Shown here: in pieces, positions 22,708-33,100 of the stretch
How the letters are laid out: every line of letters starts with the position of its first letter
How positions within the stretch are numbered: position 1 is the stretch's first letter
Source: JACPNO01 sp963825405
GTDB lineage: Bacteria > Acidobacteriota > Terriglobia > Bryobacterales > Bryobacteraceae
Direction of reading: 5' to 3'
NCBI GenBank assembly: GCA_963825405.1
Contig: CAWGTB010000006.1
Span: forward strand, 404,793 to 468,792
Length of the DNA stretch: 64,000 nt
Notes under the pieces: generated by a model
What the model was told of the DNA's origin: nothing
The model's input: the letters and a program-made list of their open reading frames with translations, nothing else
Databases searched by the model: none
Position numbers and translations under genes: made by a program

Positions 22708-23736
22708 TTACTTGCCGGTTAGCCTTCCGAGCAGCAGCCGGAAAAATTTGGGCGAGTCCACGGCGACCGCTACCTCTACGTTGGGCTGGAGCGTCGTCGA
22801 TCGCACTTCCGATTGAGTAACGCCGGCGGGCGGCGCTGAGATGCGGACGGGCGCTTGTTCCCAGGCCACGGTCTCACCGGCGGTGAGTTCGCCCGCAGTC
22901 TCGACATCCACGTAGTACTTCTTGAGCGTGACAATCGACGGATCGATGAAGACGGCCATGGCCAGCGGATCATGCATGCCAAAGCCGTCGGTGCGGCCCA
23001 TGGCCTTGGCGCGATCCATCCAGCTGCGGCCGAGCTTTCCCGCGGCTTCCGAGGCCGGGTTGCCGCCGGTTTCCATGGCGCGAACGTGCTCCTCGTGCAA
23101 GCGGGCTTTGTTGGTGACATCCAGGCCCACCATCACCAGCGGGATTCCGGATTGGAAGACCACGCGCGCCGCTTCGGGATCGAAATAAATGTTGAACTCC
23201 GCGCTGGGCGTGGTGTTGCCGCCGGAAAGCGAGCCGCCCATCATCACGATGCGGGGTATCATGCGGGCAATCTCAGGATCGGCACGCAAGGCCAGGGCGA
23301 TGTTGGTGAGCGGGCCCAGCGTGACGATCGACACGCGCCCAGGCCGCTCCCGGACCAAGCGGCGAATTAGTTCCGTTGCGGGCTCAGCGACCGCCTTGAT
23401 CTTGGCTTCGGGAAAAGGCACGCCGCCCAGACCGTTGGTGCCGTGGGCGTAGTAGGCGTGTACCGCGCGCCGCGTCAACGGCGCCGGCGCGCCCAAAGCC
23501 ACAGGCGTCTGCGGGCGCCCGCCGATCTCGACCATCCGCAGCGCATTGGGCAAGCCAATCGAGCTCGGCACATTGCCGGCGACGACCGTGACGGCGAGTA
23601 CATTGAGTTCCGGCGAGCGCATGGCCAGAAGCAACGCAAAGGCGTCATCGACGCCCGGATCGGTATCGATGATGACGTCGCGTTGCTGCGCCCAAGCTGA
23701 GATCGCCACCAGGAGAAGTCCAATGAGAATACGCAT
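22708..23736 (-). CDS. Inosine-uridine preferring nucleoside hydrolase, exported
   Basis: Cleaves the N-glycosidic bond of nucleosides to base and ribose. 342 residues with an N-terminal signal peptide (MRILIGLLLVAISAWAQ). The calcium-binding DTDPGVDDA follows at about residue 24, with LGPLTNIALALR, MMGGSLSGGNTTPSAEFN and a C-terminal MHDPLAMAV carrying the conserved His-Asp. Signal peptide plus hydrolase suggests periplasmic nucleoside salvage. Stand-alone gene, ATG 23736 behind GAGG. Confidence 0.92.
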   Translation of the reverse strand: MRILIGLLLVAISAWAQQRDVIIDTDPGVDDAFALLLAMRSPELNVLAVTVVAGNVPSSIGLPNALRMVEIGGRPQTPVALGAPAPLTRRAVHAYYAHGTNGLGGVPFPEAKIKAVAEPATELIRRLVRERPGRVSIVTLGPLTNIALALRADPEIARMIPRIVMMGGSLSGGNTTPSAEFNIYFDPEAARVVFQSGIPLVMVGLDVTNKARLHEEHVRAMETGGNPASEAAGKLGRSWMDRAKAMGRTDGFGMHDPLAMAVFIDPSIVTLKKYYVDVETAGELTAGETVAWEQAPVRISAPPAGVTQSEVRSTTLQPNVEVAVAVDSPKFFRLLLGRLTGK

Positions 23737-23797
23737 GAAGGACCTCGGATGATAGTCGATTTCGCGGATTCAATGCAAGCGGACTACGGGAAGTGGC

Positions 23798-25402
23798 TTA
23801 CTGGAAATAACCAAAGGCAAGCTCCGGCTTGGCGTCGATGGCTTTCTTCCAGTTGGCGCGCGCCTGGTCTTCCTTGCCAAGAGACTGGAGGGCGAGGCCG
23901 AGATTGAGCAGTGCTTCAGGGAAATTCGGCGAGAGCGAGAGCGCTTCTTCGTAGTGTTTGGCGGCGTCCTGCGGATTGCCGGACTGCTGCTGTAACAGGG
24001 CGAGATTATAAAGGAATTCGGGTGTCTTCTCGCCAAGAGCGAGAAGCTGCCTGTGCAACTCGAGGGCGGGTTCGATCTGGCCCCGTTCCAGCGCCAGGCC
24101 GGCAAGGCCGCGTAGCGCGTCGATCGAATCCGGCCGGATCAGACGTGCCTTCTCGAAGGCGTTTTGGGCGGTATCCAACTCGCCTGCTTTCCAGTAAGCG
24201 ATGGCGGCGTTAACTTGCGCCTCAATCCAGTCTTTGCGCTGGCGCAGGCAGGCGTTGAAGGCATCGGCGGAGGCATGAAATTCGCCCAACTCCATGCGCA
24301 GGCAGCCCAGGCGGAAACGGGCATCTTCCCAATCGGGTTTCTTGTCGAGTAAGCGCGCCAGCAGTTTCTCCGCTTCCTGAATGTCGCCATCCAGCTCGAC
24401 CGCGAGGGCCAGATTCCACATCGCCGAGGGAGAGTCGGGCTCAAATTCAAGGGCATGATGGTAGGCCTCACGCGCTTTCTTGGCATCGCCCATTTCCTGC
24501 CAGCAGATGCCGAGATTGGTGTAGAGTTGACCCGAATCCGGGTGGAGTGCCACGGCTTTGGCATAGGCTTCGGCGGCCTGCGGCAGACGCCGGGCTTTCT
24601 GATGCGCCAGGCCCAGATTGAACCAGGCTTCAAAGCAATCCGGTTTGGCCGCGCCCAGTTTGGCGCAGTAGGCGGCGGCTTTGTCGTACTGCGCGCCGGC
24701 AAATGCCGCCATCACCAGGCCCTGCAGGGCGACTTCGGAGTCCGGCCGCAGCTGGTTCAAATGGGTGGCGCGTTCAAGCGCTGCCGGGTAGTCTTTCAAT
24801 TCGCAAGCCACGGCAATCAGATTGGCCAGGGCTTCTTCGGAGTTGGGATTGCGCTCGAGGATGCGGCGATAAAGGCCAGCCGCCTCGGGGAGCTTTTTCT
24901 GCAATTGCAATGCCACGGCTTTGCCGAACAGCGCGGGTTCCAGTTCCGCATCGCGCCGCAGGCAGCGCTCGAATGCGTCCAGGGCGGGAGCGAGTGCATT
25001 GAGGTGCAGCCGGCAAGCGCCTAATCCCAATTCGGCTTCCACGCGACTCGAATCGGCTGCCAGGGCATTTTCAAAAAGCGTGGCCGCTTCGGACCACTTG
25101 CCGAGCGCGTGCAGCGCCAGCGCCAGATTGTAAGCCCCGTTGGCATGGTGCGGCTCGAGCTTCAGCAGACGCCGGTATGCATCGGCAGCTGCTTCGAAGT
25201 CTCCTTTTTCATGACGCAGGTATCCGGTGGCTGCCCAATATGCGGGCTGATCCGCGCCTGCCGCGCGCGATCCTTCCAGGGCCGCGAGAGCTTGCTCTCC
25301 CTTTCCTTCCAAATGTAAAGCAACAGCGCGGGCAAAGGACTGGACAAGATCGGGCGATGCGACCTTCGTCTGCTCGGGCGGACTGGCGGGCCTAACTTTC
25401 AA
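23798..25402 (-). CDS. TPR-repeat protein
   Basis: 534 residues almost wholly of 34-residue tetratricopeptide repeats, about 14 of them (for example AYWAATGYLRHEKGDFEAAA, EAWFNLGLAHQKARRLPQAA and EFLYNLALLQQQSGNPQDAA). No signal peptide or other domain is visible, so it is a cytoplasmic scaffold. The TTG start at 25400-25402 is supported by an upstream GGAGG and overlaps the stop of the large upstream gene (TTGA). The partner is therefore likely the 780-residue membrane protein. Confidence 0.88.
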   Translation of the reverse strand: MKVRPASPPEQTKVASPDLVQSFARAVALHLEGKGEQALAALEGSRAAGADQPAYWAATGYLRHEKGDFEAAADAYRRLLKLEPHHANGAYNLALALHALGKWSEAATLFENALAADSSRVEAELGLGACRLHLNALAPALDAFERCLRRDAELEPALFGKAVALQLQKKLPEAAGLYRRILERNPNSEEALANLIAVACELKDYPAALERATHLNQLRPDSEVALQGLVMAAFAGAQYDKAAAYCAKLGAAKPDCFEAWFNLGLAHQKARRLPQAAEAYAKAVALHPDSGQLYTNLGICWQEMGDAKKAREAYHHALEFEPDSPSAMWNLALAVELDGDIQEAEKLLARLLDKKPDWEDARFRLGCLRMELGEFHASADAFNACLRQRKDWIEAQVNAAIAYWKAGELDTAQNAFEKARLIRPDSIDALRGLAGLALERGQIEPALELHRQLLALGEKTPEFLYNLALLQQQSGNPQDAAKHYEEALSLSPNFPEALLNLGLALQSLGKEDQARANWKKAIDAKPELAFGYFQ

Positions 25403-27741
25403 TGGAGGGCCTCCCTTAGTTTCTTATCGGCAAAAGCCGAAGAAACTTGAGCGCACAGCCGTCCAATCAGGTCATCCCCTTGGATCACCCGCACCCACTG
25501 CAGCCCCACCACCGCGTCCGGATCGGTAAAAAAACCGATGCCTCCGTGGGTCAGCCGGTCATCGCTCCAGGCATCGATGATCTTGCCGTTGAGATAGGTG
25601 GTGAAGCGCGAGCCGCGAACCTCGGTGCGCACGCGAAACGAAGTGATGTTGGACAGCACCACCGGCAGCGGCAATTGCACGCGCCGGTCCGGGCGGCCGT
25701 TGATCACTGCATAGCGCTCGAGATCCAGCGTCGGAATGTTGCCGCGCCGCGTGAGCGCCAGCCTGGTCGCATAATAGTTGCTCATGTCGACGGTGCGGTA
25801 GGTCCAGCCCAAAGCGCGCTTTTCGATGACGCCCAGAAACTCCAGGCTGTAATCGCCCATGCCGGCCGACTCCAGATACAGCGCGAGCGCACCCGGATGC
25901 AGCAGGCCAGTGGCATCGTAGGACCAGGTCTTGGCCCAGCCCGCAGTCCCATTCCAGTGACTCAAGCCGCCGCGGAAGTCGTCTTCCAGATCGACGGTAG
26001 CGCGCCGCTCGATGGCGGATTTCACAGCCACCCATTGCGCCGGAATCGCGCCCGAAGAACTGGCTCGAATTCCCGGCCCGAACCAGACCGATACCAGGGC
26101 CAGCGGCAACAGCCACGCGATGTGAAACGCCGCGCGCTTCGTCCAAGCCGGGAAATTGCCAATGCTTTCGCGCAGGCCGGCCAGCCGGTCTTTAACCAAG
26201 AGTACGGGGCGCGTCGACGGAGCAACGGCCGCCTCGCTGAGCACAGGGGCAGGGACAGCGATGGCAGCCTCGGGCGTAACGGCGGCGACAGCCTCCGCGA
26301 CCGGCGGCTGCAGCAGGTTCCAGTTGGGCTCCGTTGGCAATAGCCGGTCACCATTCGACCGGCGAGCTTCAAAGCGCCAGCGCATGGTTTCGGAATTGGT
26401 CTTGATCACAGCGTCGCCGGTCGACGCCGAACACGGTATGCGAGCCCAACTGGCCGGCAGTAGCTTTCCCCGGCGTGCGGTGAGTTCGCCACTTTCGTAG
26501 CCGATCCAGCGCGCCGGAGCGAGAGCCTCAACATCAGGGGGCGACGGAGCTTGCCGGCACCAAGGCAATCCTTCAATCCCGGCCTCTGCCAGGGGAGGCT
26601 GCGGGGAGCGTGCCTCGAGCTGGACCTCGAAGGACGGGGCGGGCAGACGATTGAGCGCCAAAGGCGCGCCATCCACAGCACATCCCGGCGGAGGCCCGGC
26701 GGGCAGCGGCTTGGGCGCCGGCCGGCACGCTCCGTAAAGGGCGAAAGCTGGAGGTGCCGGCGGAGGATTGTCTGGCCGCCATTGCAGCGGACTCACCCAC
26801 TCGCGGGCAGCGCTCAATCCGAACCATTGCGCCGCCAGACGCGCCGGGGTGGGTGGCAGCACCATCCAGGGCAACGGCCCCGCCACAGCCTCAGGCTCCG
26901 GTTCCGGCGCCGGCTCGGCGGCGGGTGGGTCCCAAACCGGGTGCAGCCGGTCACCAGCGCGCTCTCGTATGGTCGCGAAGGGAACCGTCAGTTCGCCGCA
27001 AGGCGTAGGCATGGCTGCCACCAGCGGCTGCATGCAGCTCATCGCTGTGAGAATCCATCCGGTGACGCCGAAGCCTAGACGGAGGCCTTGCTGAACGACG
27101 CCCTGCCAGCGCGCACCCCAATCAGCCGCAGCCGGTGCGGAAAGGTCTGGGGACTTGCCGGCCATCTGCCGCAGGCCACGGGTGGCGGTATCGACCCAGC
27201 CGGCGAGGCGCAGACCGGTTCCAGCGGCTGGCTGCACTGCAATCTCGAAGCGCACGTCTCGTTCAGCCGCAGCCGGCACGGTGGGAACCGGTAGGATGGC
27301 ATCCGGCGGCTGCAGGACGCTTGTAACCGCAGCCATCCAACCGTTGACTCTCAGGGCAGGCCCGGCGGGAGGGAGCACGGCATCCGGCAATCGCACTTCG
27401 GTTTCGGCTGCGGCGGGTTCTTCATCCCGCAGAATCCCACCAGCAGGAGCCCGGTGAGCGCTGGGACGTTGAAAGGGAGCGAAGCCGGCCAGCACGCCGG
27501 AGTGCACTGCTTCACGGGCGCGTTCGAACTCAGGCTCGGGAAGCGCTTCCACAAGGAGAGGGGGCGCAGCCGCCGCCTGCAACTGAGCCAGATGGCGATT
27601 CTTATTGGACAGCAGCAGCGCGAGCGATGCTTGGTTCTGTTTCTGACGCGCCGTCTGACGGCACGCCTCCGAACAATAGGCAGTGTTCGAAAACTTGCGG
27701 CGAAAGACGCCGATGTTGGTGCCGCACTCTGGACAGGTCAT
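25399..27741 (-). CDS. Large zinc-finger/membrane/LamG-like protein
   Basis: 780 residues, family not recognised. N-terminal zinc knuckle C3-x2-C6 with C22 and C26 (CPECGTNIG...YCSEACRQ). Then a long Pro/Ala-rich region holding three degenerate repeats of about 46 residues built around a G-W motif (ALRVNGWMAAVTSVLQ, GLRLAGWVDTATRGLRQ, GFGVTGWILTAMSCMQ). A membrane helix lies near 545-563 (AFHIAWLLPLALVSVWFGPG). The outer C-terminus (about 590-760) looks like a concanavalin/LamG-type sandwich (DDFRGGLSHWNG, YSLEFLGVIEKRALGWTYR, FRVRTEVRGSRFTTYLNGK). This implies a cytoplasmic zinc finger and an external carbohydrate- or ligand-binding domain. Coupled to the TPR gene. Confidence 0.75.
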   Translation of the reverse strand: MTCPECGTNIGVFRRKFSNTAYCSEACRQTARQKQNQASLALLLSNKNRHLAQLQAAAAPPLLVEALPEPEFERAREAVHSGVLAGFAPFQRPSAHRAPAGGILRDEEPAAAETEVRLPDAVLPPAGPALRVNGWMAAVTSVLQPPDAILPVPTVPAAAERDVRFEIAVQPAAGTGLRLAGWVDTATRGLRQMAGKSPDLSAPAAADWGARWQGVVQQGLRLGFGVTGWILTAMSCMQPLVAAMPTPCGELTVPFATIRERAGDRLHPVWDPPAAEPAPEPEPEAVAGPLPWMVLPPTPARLAAQWFGLSAAREWVSPLQWRPDNPPPAPPAFALYGACRPAPKPLPAGPPPGCAVDGAPLALNRLPAPSFEVQLEARSPQPPLAEAGIEGLPWCRQAPSPPDVEALAPARWIGYESGELTARRGKLLPASWARIPCSASTGDAVIKTNSETMRWRFEARRSNGDRLLPTEPNWNLLQPPVAEAVAAVTPEAAIAVPAPVLSEAAVAPSTRPVLLVKDRLAGLRESIGNFPAWTKRAAFHIAWLLPLALVSVWFGPGIRASSSGAIPAQWVAVKSAIERRATVDLEDDFRGGLSHWNGTAGWAKTWSYDATGLLHPGALALYLESAGMGDYSLEFLGVIEKRALGWTYRTVDMSNYYATRLALTRRGNIPTLDLERYAVINGRPDRRVQLPLPVVLSNITSFRVRTEVRGSRFTTYLNGKIIDAWSDDRLTHGGIGFFTDPDAVVGLQWVRVIQGDDLIGRLCAQVSSAFADKKLREALH

Positions 27742-27750
27742 GTATCGAGG

Positions 27751-27765
27751 GAGTACTCAGTACTC
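27751..27765. promoter_or_regulatory. Perfect palindrome upstream of the zinc-finger/LamG gene
   Basis: GAGTACT-C-AGTACTC, 7-bp arms around one base, centred 17 bp upstream of the minus-strand start at 27741. Its position fits an operator or a 5' leader element. No regulator gene is adjacent, so function is only suggested by symmetry and place. Confidence 0.35.
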
Positions 27766-27865
27766 TCATCGTAGGAGGGAGCGCGGCGGAGAAGCTATTC
27801 GATAGATCCCTTAGAGAGATACTTAAAGTGATTGCGTGGCCTTAGGCTTATCATGAGAGGCGAGC

Positions 27866-28834
27866 ATGAGCGCCACAATTCCTAACATCCGGTTGTGGCT
27901 TATTGCGCTGGCGCCGTTTCCTCTCTTGATGGCATCGGATACGGCAGATCTGGCGCGAGCAGCAAGATCCCCCGAGGCCATCTATCAGTTCGTTCAAACG
28001 CATTCCGCGATTGCCTGGAGCCCGCTCTTGGATCAACTCGGCATTGATCGCAAAAAAATCACGCTGCCCGATTGCAATGAGGAGTACCGCTGTTCCGCGG
28101 AGCTGATCGCAGTTCCCCGTCTCCCAGCTCAGACCATCGTGCTCCTTCGCCATGACTACTCGATGATCGAACTTTATCTGAGATTCAGCTCAGCGCGGCA
28201 GCCTGACGGAACGGCCCAATGGCGGTTTGCTGGATATTTCAATCCGTGGGCGAAATACTTTCCGCTTTCGCATCGTGTCTTCGCCTTCGGTAGTAGACCG
28301 TATCTCGCGGCGACTGAGCAAGGGATATCTGGATCGGGTTTGTCCAGCAAAGTGGAAACCTGGATGGATTTAAGCCTTCCGGACTTTAACCCGGTCTTTT
28401 CGTATACGATGACCGGCGAATACTTGGCATCGCAGAATGGGTGGCTGTCGCGGAAAATCCACGGGAAGGTAGCTTTGTTCGAGCAAAGTCCGATAGAATC
28501 CATCACGGTGAACTACGACATCAGCTTCGTTCGCGCGAACGGCAGGTCCGTTGCTACCAGATCAGACACACTCGTTTACGAACGCGCCGGGGACGGGAAG
28601 TTTGCGCTGGACGAGAAACTTTCCACGGCATCTCTGGAACAGACCAAACGCTTGTATGGAATCTACGAGTACGGGCTTGCTTGCGAAGACTTTCTGCGCT
28701 TCAGCACTCCCTCATTGAAAGAACTTGCCGCAGGCGCTGACAACGACCGAAAGCGTCAGCTGCGTGACCTCTTAGTCGAATGCCCTGACACACCCGAAAA
28801 AAGGCTGCTTACTGAGCTGCTCGGGAAGCCTTGA
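27866..28834 (+). CDS. Secreted hypothetical protein
   Basis: 322 residues with a signal-peptide-like N-terminus (IRLWLIALAPFPLLMASDTA). The body is mixed alpha/beta with no motif I recognise; C70 and C76 may form a disulfide pair (CNEEYRC), and another two cysteines occur near the C-terminus. Base composition is clearly less GC-rich than neighbours, which suggests an accessory gene. Divergent from the zinc-finger gene, convergent with DUF6526. Confidence 0.6.
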   Translation: MSATIPNIRLWLIALAPFPLLMASDTADLARAARSPEAIYQFVQTHSAIAWSPLLDQLGIDRKKITLPDCNEEYRCSAELIAVPRLPAQTIVLLRHDYSMIELYLRFSSARQPDGTAQWRFAGYFNPWAKYFPLSHRVFAFGSRPYLAATEQGISGSGLSSKVETWMDLSLPDFNPVFSYTMTGEYLASQNGWLSRKIHGKVALFEQSPIESITVNYDISFVRANGRSVATRSDTLVYERAGDGKFALDEKLSTASLEQTKRLYGIYEYGLACEDFLRFSTPSLKELAAGADNDRKRQLRDLLVECPDTPEKRLLTELLGKP

Positions 28835-28849
28835 CAGGGGCGAACGCCC

Positions 28850-29287
28850 TCACACCCGGAAATAATCCGGCCGCCAAGTCACGATCGCTTCCTTGATCTG
28901 CTTGGGCGCCAGGTTATTCGCCAGCGTTTTCTCCACCAGCCCGGCCACTTCGCCGTCGGAAGCAAAACGCAGCGCGATCAATTGCGGTTCGCTCAACTGT
29001 CCAATCTTGGACCGCAATGGTTCCGGCAGCAGGCGCTCCAGCCGCTGACGTTCCTCGACGCGGATGACGCGATCCTGCACGCGCAGCGCGTAGAGCCGGA
29101 TCTTGAAGACGGCTACTACAGCCGCCAGCGTTGCCAATACGACCCAGGCCGTATCCAGACTAGGGTTTTCCTTGAGGCTCCAAATGGACCGGACCATCGT
29201 GATGGCCGCCACCGGAACGATGAAGAAGTGAAACAGCGGATCGAATCGGGCGTGATTCTTGAACGTCTGCGGAACTTTTTCGCTCAT
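28850..29287 (-). CDS. DUF6526 family membrane protein
   Basis: 145 residues. Starts MSEKVPQTFKNHARFDPLFH, followed by two membrane helices (about 21-40 and 50-68) and a charged cytoplasmic C-terminal helix region (VEERQRLERLLPEPLRSKIG, LIALRFASDGEVAGL). This is a small family I know mainly from acidobacterial and similar genomes, function unknown. ATG 29287 overlaps the stop of the MBL-fold gene by 4 bp (ATGA). Confidence 0.8.
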   Translation of the reverse strand: MSEKVPQTFKNHARFDPLFHFFIVPVAAITMVRSIWSLKENPSLDTAWVVLATLAAVVAVFKIRLYALRVQDRVIRVEERQRLERLLPEPLRSKIGQLSEPQLIALRFASDGEVAGLVEKTLANNLAPKQIKEAIVTWRPDYFRV

Positions 29288-30114
29288 GAGACCTCTGGAT
29301 CGGTATTGTAACCGATTGCCTTGCAATAGCGCTCAACCGACCGCGCAAGCACCTGCTTGCCATCCTCCGCGACGGTACGATTGGCAAACGCGCCATAGAT
29401 GCGGTCGAAGGCCAGCGGCTCGACCGTTTGCGCCACCCGCCGGACGGATTCGGCCGACAGGGGAACGTAATTCACATAGCTGTACATGAAGCTGACGAAG
29501 CGCCGATCGGGCACCACTTGAATGATGTCGCCGGAGAGCAGCGCTCCGCGGCCACTTGCGCCAGCAGGCCAGTGAAGCATCGTGCCGCCGGGGAAATGGC
29601 CGCCCCCGCGCACGAGCGTGACTCCGGCGAGCGGGCTGATTTGCTCGCCCTGCCAGAATTGGATCGACGGGTCGGGACGCATCACCCATTGCCGGTCGTC
29701 GGCATGCAGAAAAATGGGCGCGCCGCCGAACGCGCGGCTCCACTCGACCATGGTTGTGTAGTAATGCGGATGCGAGATTGCGATCGCGGCCAGGCCGCCG
29801 CGCTGCTGGATCCACGCGACAGTCGCGTCGTCAAGCAGCGCGATGCAATCCCACAGAATGTTGCCGCCGGCGGCTTGCAAAAAGAAGGCGCGCTCCCCAA
29901 CGGCGAAAGACGGCGCGGTCTCGATCGAGTTCAGCCCGGGCTCTTGCTCGACGATTTCATTGCGATGGCCGTTCCGCAGCTCTGCAAGCGTGGTCCATTG
30001 CTGGCCGCCGTAGCCCACAAACTGGCGCTCATCTTCACAGATGGGACAGTGCGCGGGCGCTTGAGTACTTTCCGGAAACTGCGTGCCGCAGGTGACGCAC
30101 AAGAACTGGGGCAT
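29284..30114 (-). CDS. MBL-fold hydrolase with an N-terminal rubredoxin-like zinc knuckle
   Basis: 276 residues. The first 26 residues carry C6-x2-C9 and C23-x2-C26, a rubredoxin-like metal site. The rest is a divergent metallo-beta-lactamase fold: ISHPHYYTTM in place of HxHxDH, GGHFPGGTM with a second His, and LSGDIIQVVPD with the bridging Asp. The loss of the usual DH after HxH makes a two-metal site uncertain. Overlaps the DUF6526 start; the pair is probably one operon. Confidence 0.8.
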   Translation of the reverse strand: MPQFLCVTCGTQFPESTQAPAHCPICEDERQFVGYGGQQWTTLAELRNGHRNEIVEQEPGLNSIETAPSFAVGERAFFLQAAGGNILWDCIALLDDATVAWIQQRGGLAAIAISHPHYYTTMVEWSRAFGGAPIFLHADDRQWVMRPDPSIQFWQGEQISPLAGVTLVRGGGHFPGGTMLHWPAGASGRGALLSGDIIQVVPDRRFVSFMYSYVNYVPLSAESVRRVAQTVEPLAFDRIYGAFANRTVAEDGKQVLARSVERYCKAIGYNTDPEVS

Positions 30115-30162
30115 CGATCATCTCAGTAGATGACGCGCCCCAAGCGTGGGATTCGGAATAGC

Positions 30163-33100
30163 TTACGCTTCCGCGATTGCGGGCCCGGTAGCCTCTTGCG
30201 GGTCACGGCCGCGAACTTTATCCCACCAAATCTGTAAGCGATCGAAGTAGAGATACACTACCGGGGTCGTGTATAGGGTCAGCATCTGGCTGACGATGAG
30301 TCCGCCGATGATGGTGATACCGAGCGGCCGGCGCAGTTCAGACCCGGTGCCGGTTCCGAGCGCGAGCGGCAACGCGCCCAGCAGCGCCGCCATGGTGGTC
30401 ATCAGAATGGGCCGGAAACGCAATAGGCAAGCCTCGAAGATCGCATCGCGCGAACTGCGGTGCTCCAATCTCTCCACGGCCAAAGCGAAATCGATCATCA
30501 TAATCGCGTTCTTCTTGACAATACCAATCAGCAGAATGATGCCGATCATGGCAATCACATTGAGATCCGTATGGGTGAGCATCAGCGCCAGCAGCGCGCC
30601 TACGCCTGCCGAGGGCAACGTGGAGAGAATGGTGATCGGATGAATATAGCTTTCGTAAAGGACACCGAGGACGATGTAAACCGTCGCCAGCGCAGCCGCA
30701 ATCAGGATGGGTTGATTGCCTAGCGAATCCTGATAGGCTTGCGCGGTGCCGGCAAACCCGGTATGAACCGTGGGCGGAAGACCGACTTTGGCGCCCGCCG
30801 CCAGGATCTCGTCCACGGCATCTCCCAACGCTACGCCGGTCTGCAGATTGAAGGAGATGGTAACCGCGGGAAACAGTCCCTGGTGGGTTACCGCCAGACG
30901 GCGCCGTGCTTGGTCCAAATGTGGAGAATGCGCTCAAGGGGACCGTTTGCCCGGTGGGTGAGTGGACATAGATATTGAGCAGGGCCAGCGGGTTCTGCCA
31001 ATATTCCGGCGACACTTCCATAATCACGTGATACTGATTGAGCGCCGTATACATGGTGGACACAGGCCGCTGTCCGAAAGCGTCATAGAGCGTGTTGTCG
31101 ATCAGCTGCGGCGAGATGCCGAAACGCGCGGCCGTGGTGCGATCGTACTGCAACATGGACTGCAGGCCGCGGTTCTGCTGGTCGCTGCTCACGTCGGCGA
31201 TCAGAGGAATGGTTTTCAATTCCTCCAGCATGCGCGGACCGAAATCAATCAGATCTTTCAGGTTGTCGCCGCGCATGGTGAACTGATACAAACCGGCGCT
31301 CATGCGCCCGCCCACGCGGACGTCCTGCGCCGCTTGCAGATAAAGGGTAGCGCCCGGAATGCGGGCGAGTTTCGGCCGCAGGCGCGCGATGATCAGGTCC
31401 GCGGTGACGCCGCCTCTTTCCGCCAGCGGTTTGAGCGAGATAAACATGCGCGCGGAATTGGTGGTGCCGCCGCCTCCTCCTCCGCTGCCGCCGGTGAATC
31501 CGTTCACGCTATCGATGCCGGGGTCGGCGGCTACAATGGCGATCATCTGGCGCAGAATCCCGTCCACGGATTGAAACGAACTATCCTGATCGGCTACCAG
31601 CGAACCCATCATGCGTCCGTTGTCCTGTTGGGGGAAAAATCCCTTGGGCACGTGGATGAATAGATAAACGTTAAGGGCGATAGTGGCGAGCAGAACCAGC
31701 AGCGTAATGAACGAATGCCGCAGTACGCCTGCCAGGCTCTTCCCGTACATGTTTACGACCCAGGTGAAGGCTTTCTCACTGGTCCGATACAGCCAGCCAT
31801 GGGAGCGCTGTTCTTTCAGAAGGTGGGCGCACATCATGGGGGTCGTCGTGAGCGAAACTACCATCGAAATGGCGATGGCGACCGAGAGGGTCACGGCGAA
31901 TTCACGGAACAGGCGGCCTACGATTCCTCCCATCAGCAAAAGGGGAATGAATACAGCGACCAGCGAAATGCTGATCGTCATCACCGTGAAGCCGATTTCT
32001 TTGGCTCCCTTCAATGCCGCTTCGAGCGGATGCATGCCCTGTTCCAGATAACGGGTGATGTTCTCAATCACTACAATCGCGTCGTCCACCACGAAACCGG
32101 TCGAGATGGTCAAGGCCATCAACGAGAGATTGTCCAGGCTGTAATTGCACAGGTACATCACGCCGAAAGTGCCAATCAGGGACACCGGAACTACGATGCT
32201 GGGAATAAAGGTTGTCCGCGGATCGCGCAGGAAAAAGAAGACTACCAAGATCACCAGAAACACCGACAGTATCAGCGTCCGCTCGACGTCATGCACGGAA
32301 GCGCGGATAGTGACCGTCTGATCCATGGCCACCTTGACGTTGATCGACTGCGGAATGGAGGCGGTCAATTGCGGCAGCATAGCTCGCACCCGGTCCACGG
32401 TGTCGATGATGTTGGCTCCGGGTTGGCGGAAAATCACTACCAGCACTGACGGCTTGCCGTTCAGGTAGCCGGCGTTGCGCAAATCCTCTACGCGGTCCTC
32501 GACCCGGCCGATGTCGGAAATTCGCACCGCCGATCCGTTGCGGTACGCCACCAGCAAGGGCTCGTAGTCGACGGCTTTGAATAACTGATCGTTAGCGCCT
32601 ACTTCCCACAGGCGGTTGCCGTCGGAAAAATGCCCCTTCGGCGTATTCGCGTTGGCGCCGGCGAGCGCGCTTCTGACCTGCTCCAGGCCGATGCCGTATT
32701 TGTTGAGCGCCGTCGGGTTCAGCTCGACCCGAACCGCCGGCAGCGAGCTGCCGCCGACAAAGACCTGACCTACACCGTTGATCTGCGCCAGTTTCTGAGC
32801 CATGATCGACGAGGCCGCATCGTACATTTGCCCCTTGGTCAGCACCGGTGATGTGAGGGCCAGCATGAAGATCGGCGAGTCGGCCGGATTCACTTTCCGG
32901 TACGAAGGATTATTGGGAAGATTCGTCGGCAGATTGCCGCGGGCTGCGTTGATGGCGGCTTGCACGTCGCGGGCAGCAGCGTCGATATTCCGGCTGAGAT
33001 CGAATTGCAGCGTAATTCCGGTCGAGCCCAGGCTGCTCGACGACGTCATTTCGGTAACTCCGGCGATACGGCTGAATTGCCGCTCGAGCGGCGTCGCTAC

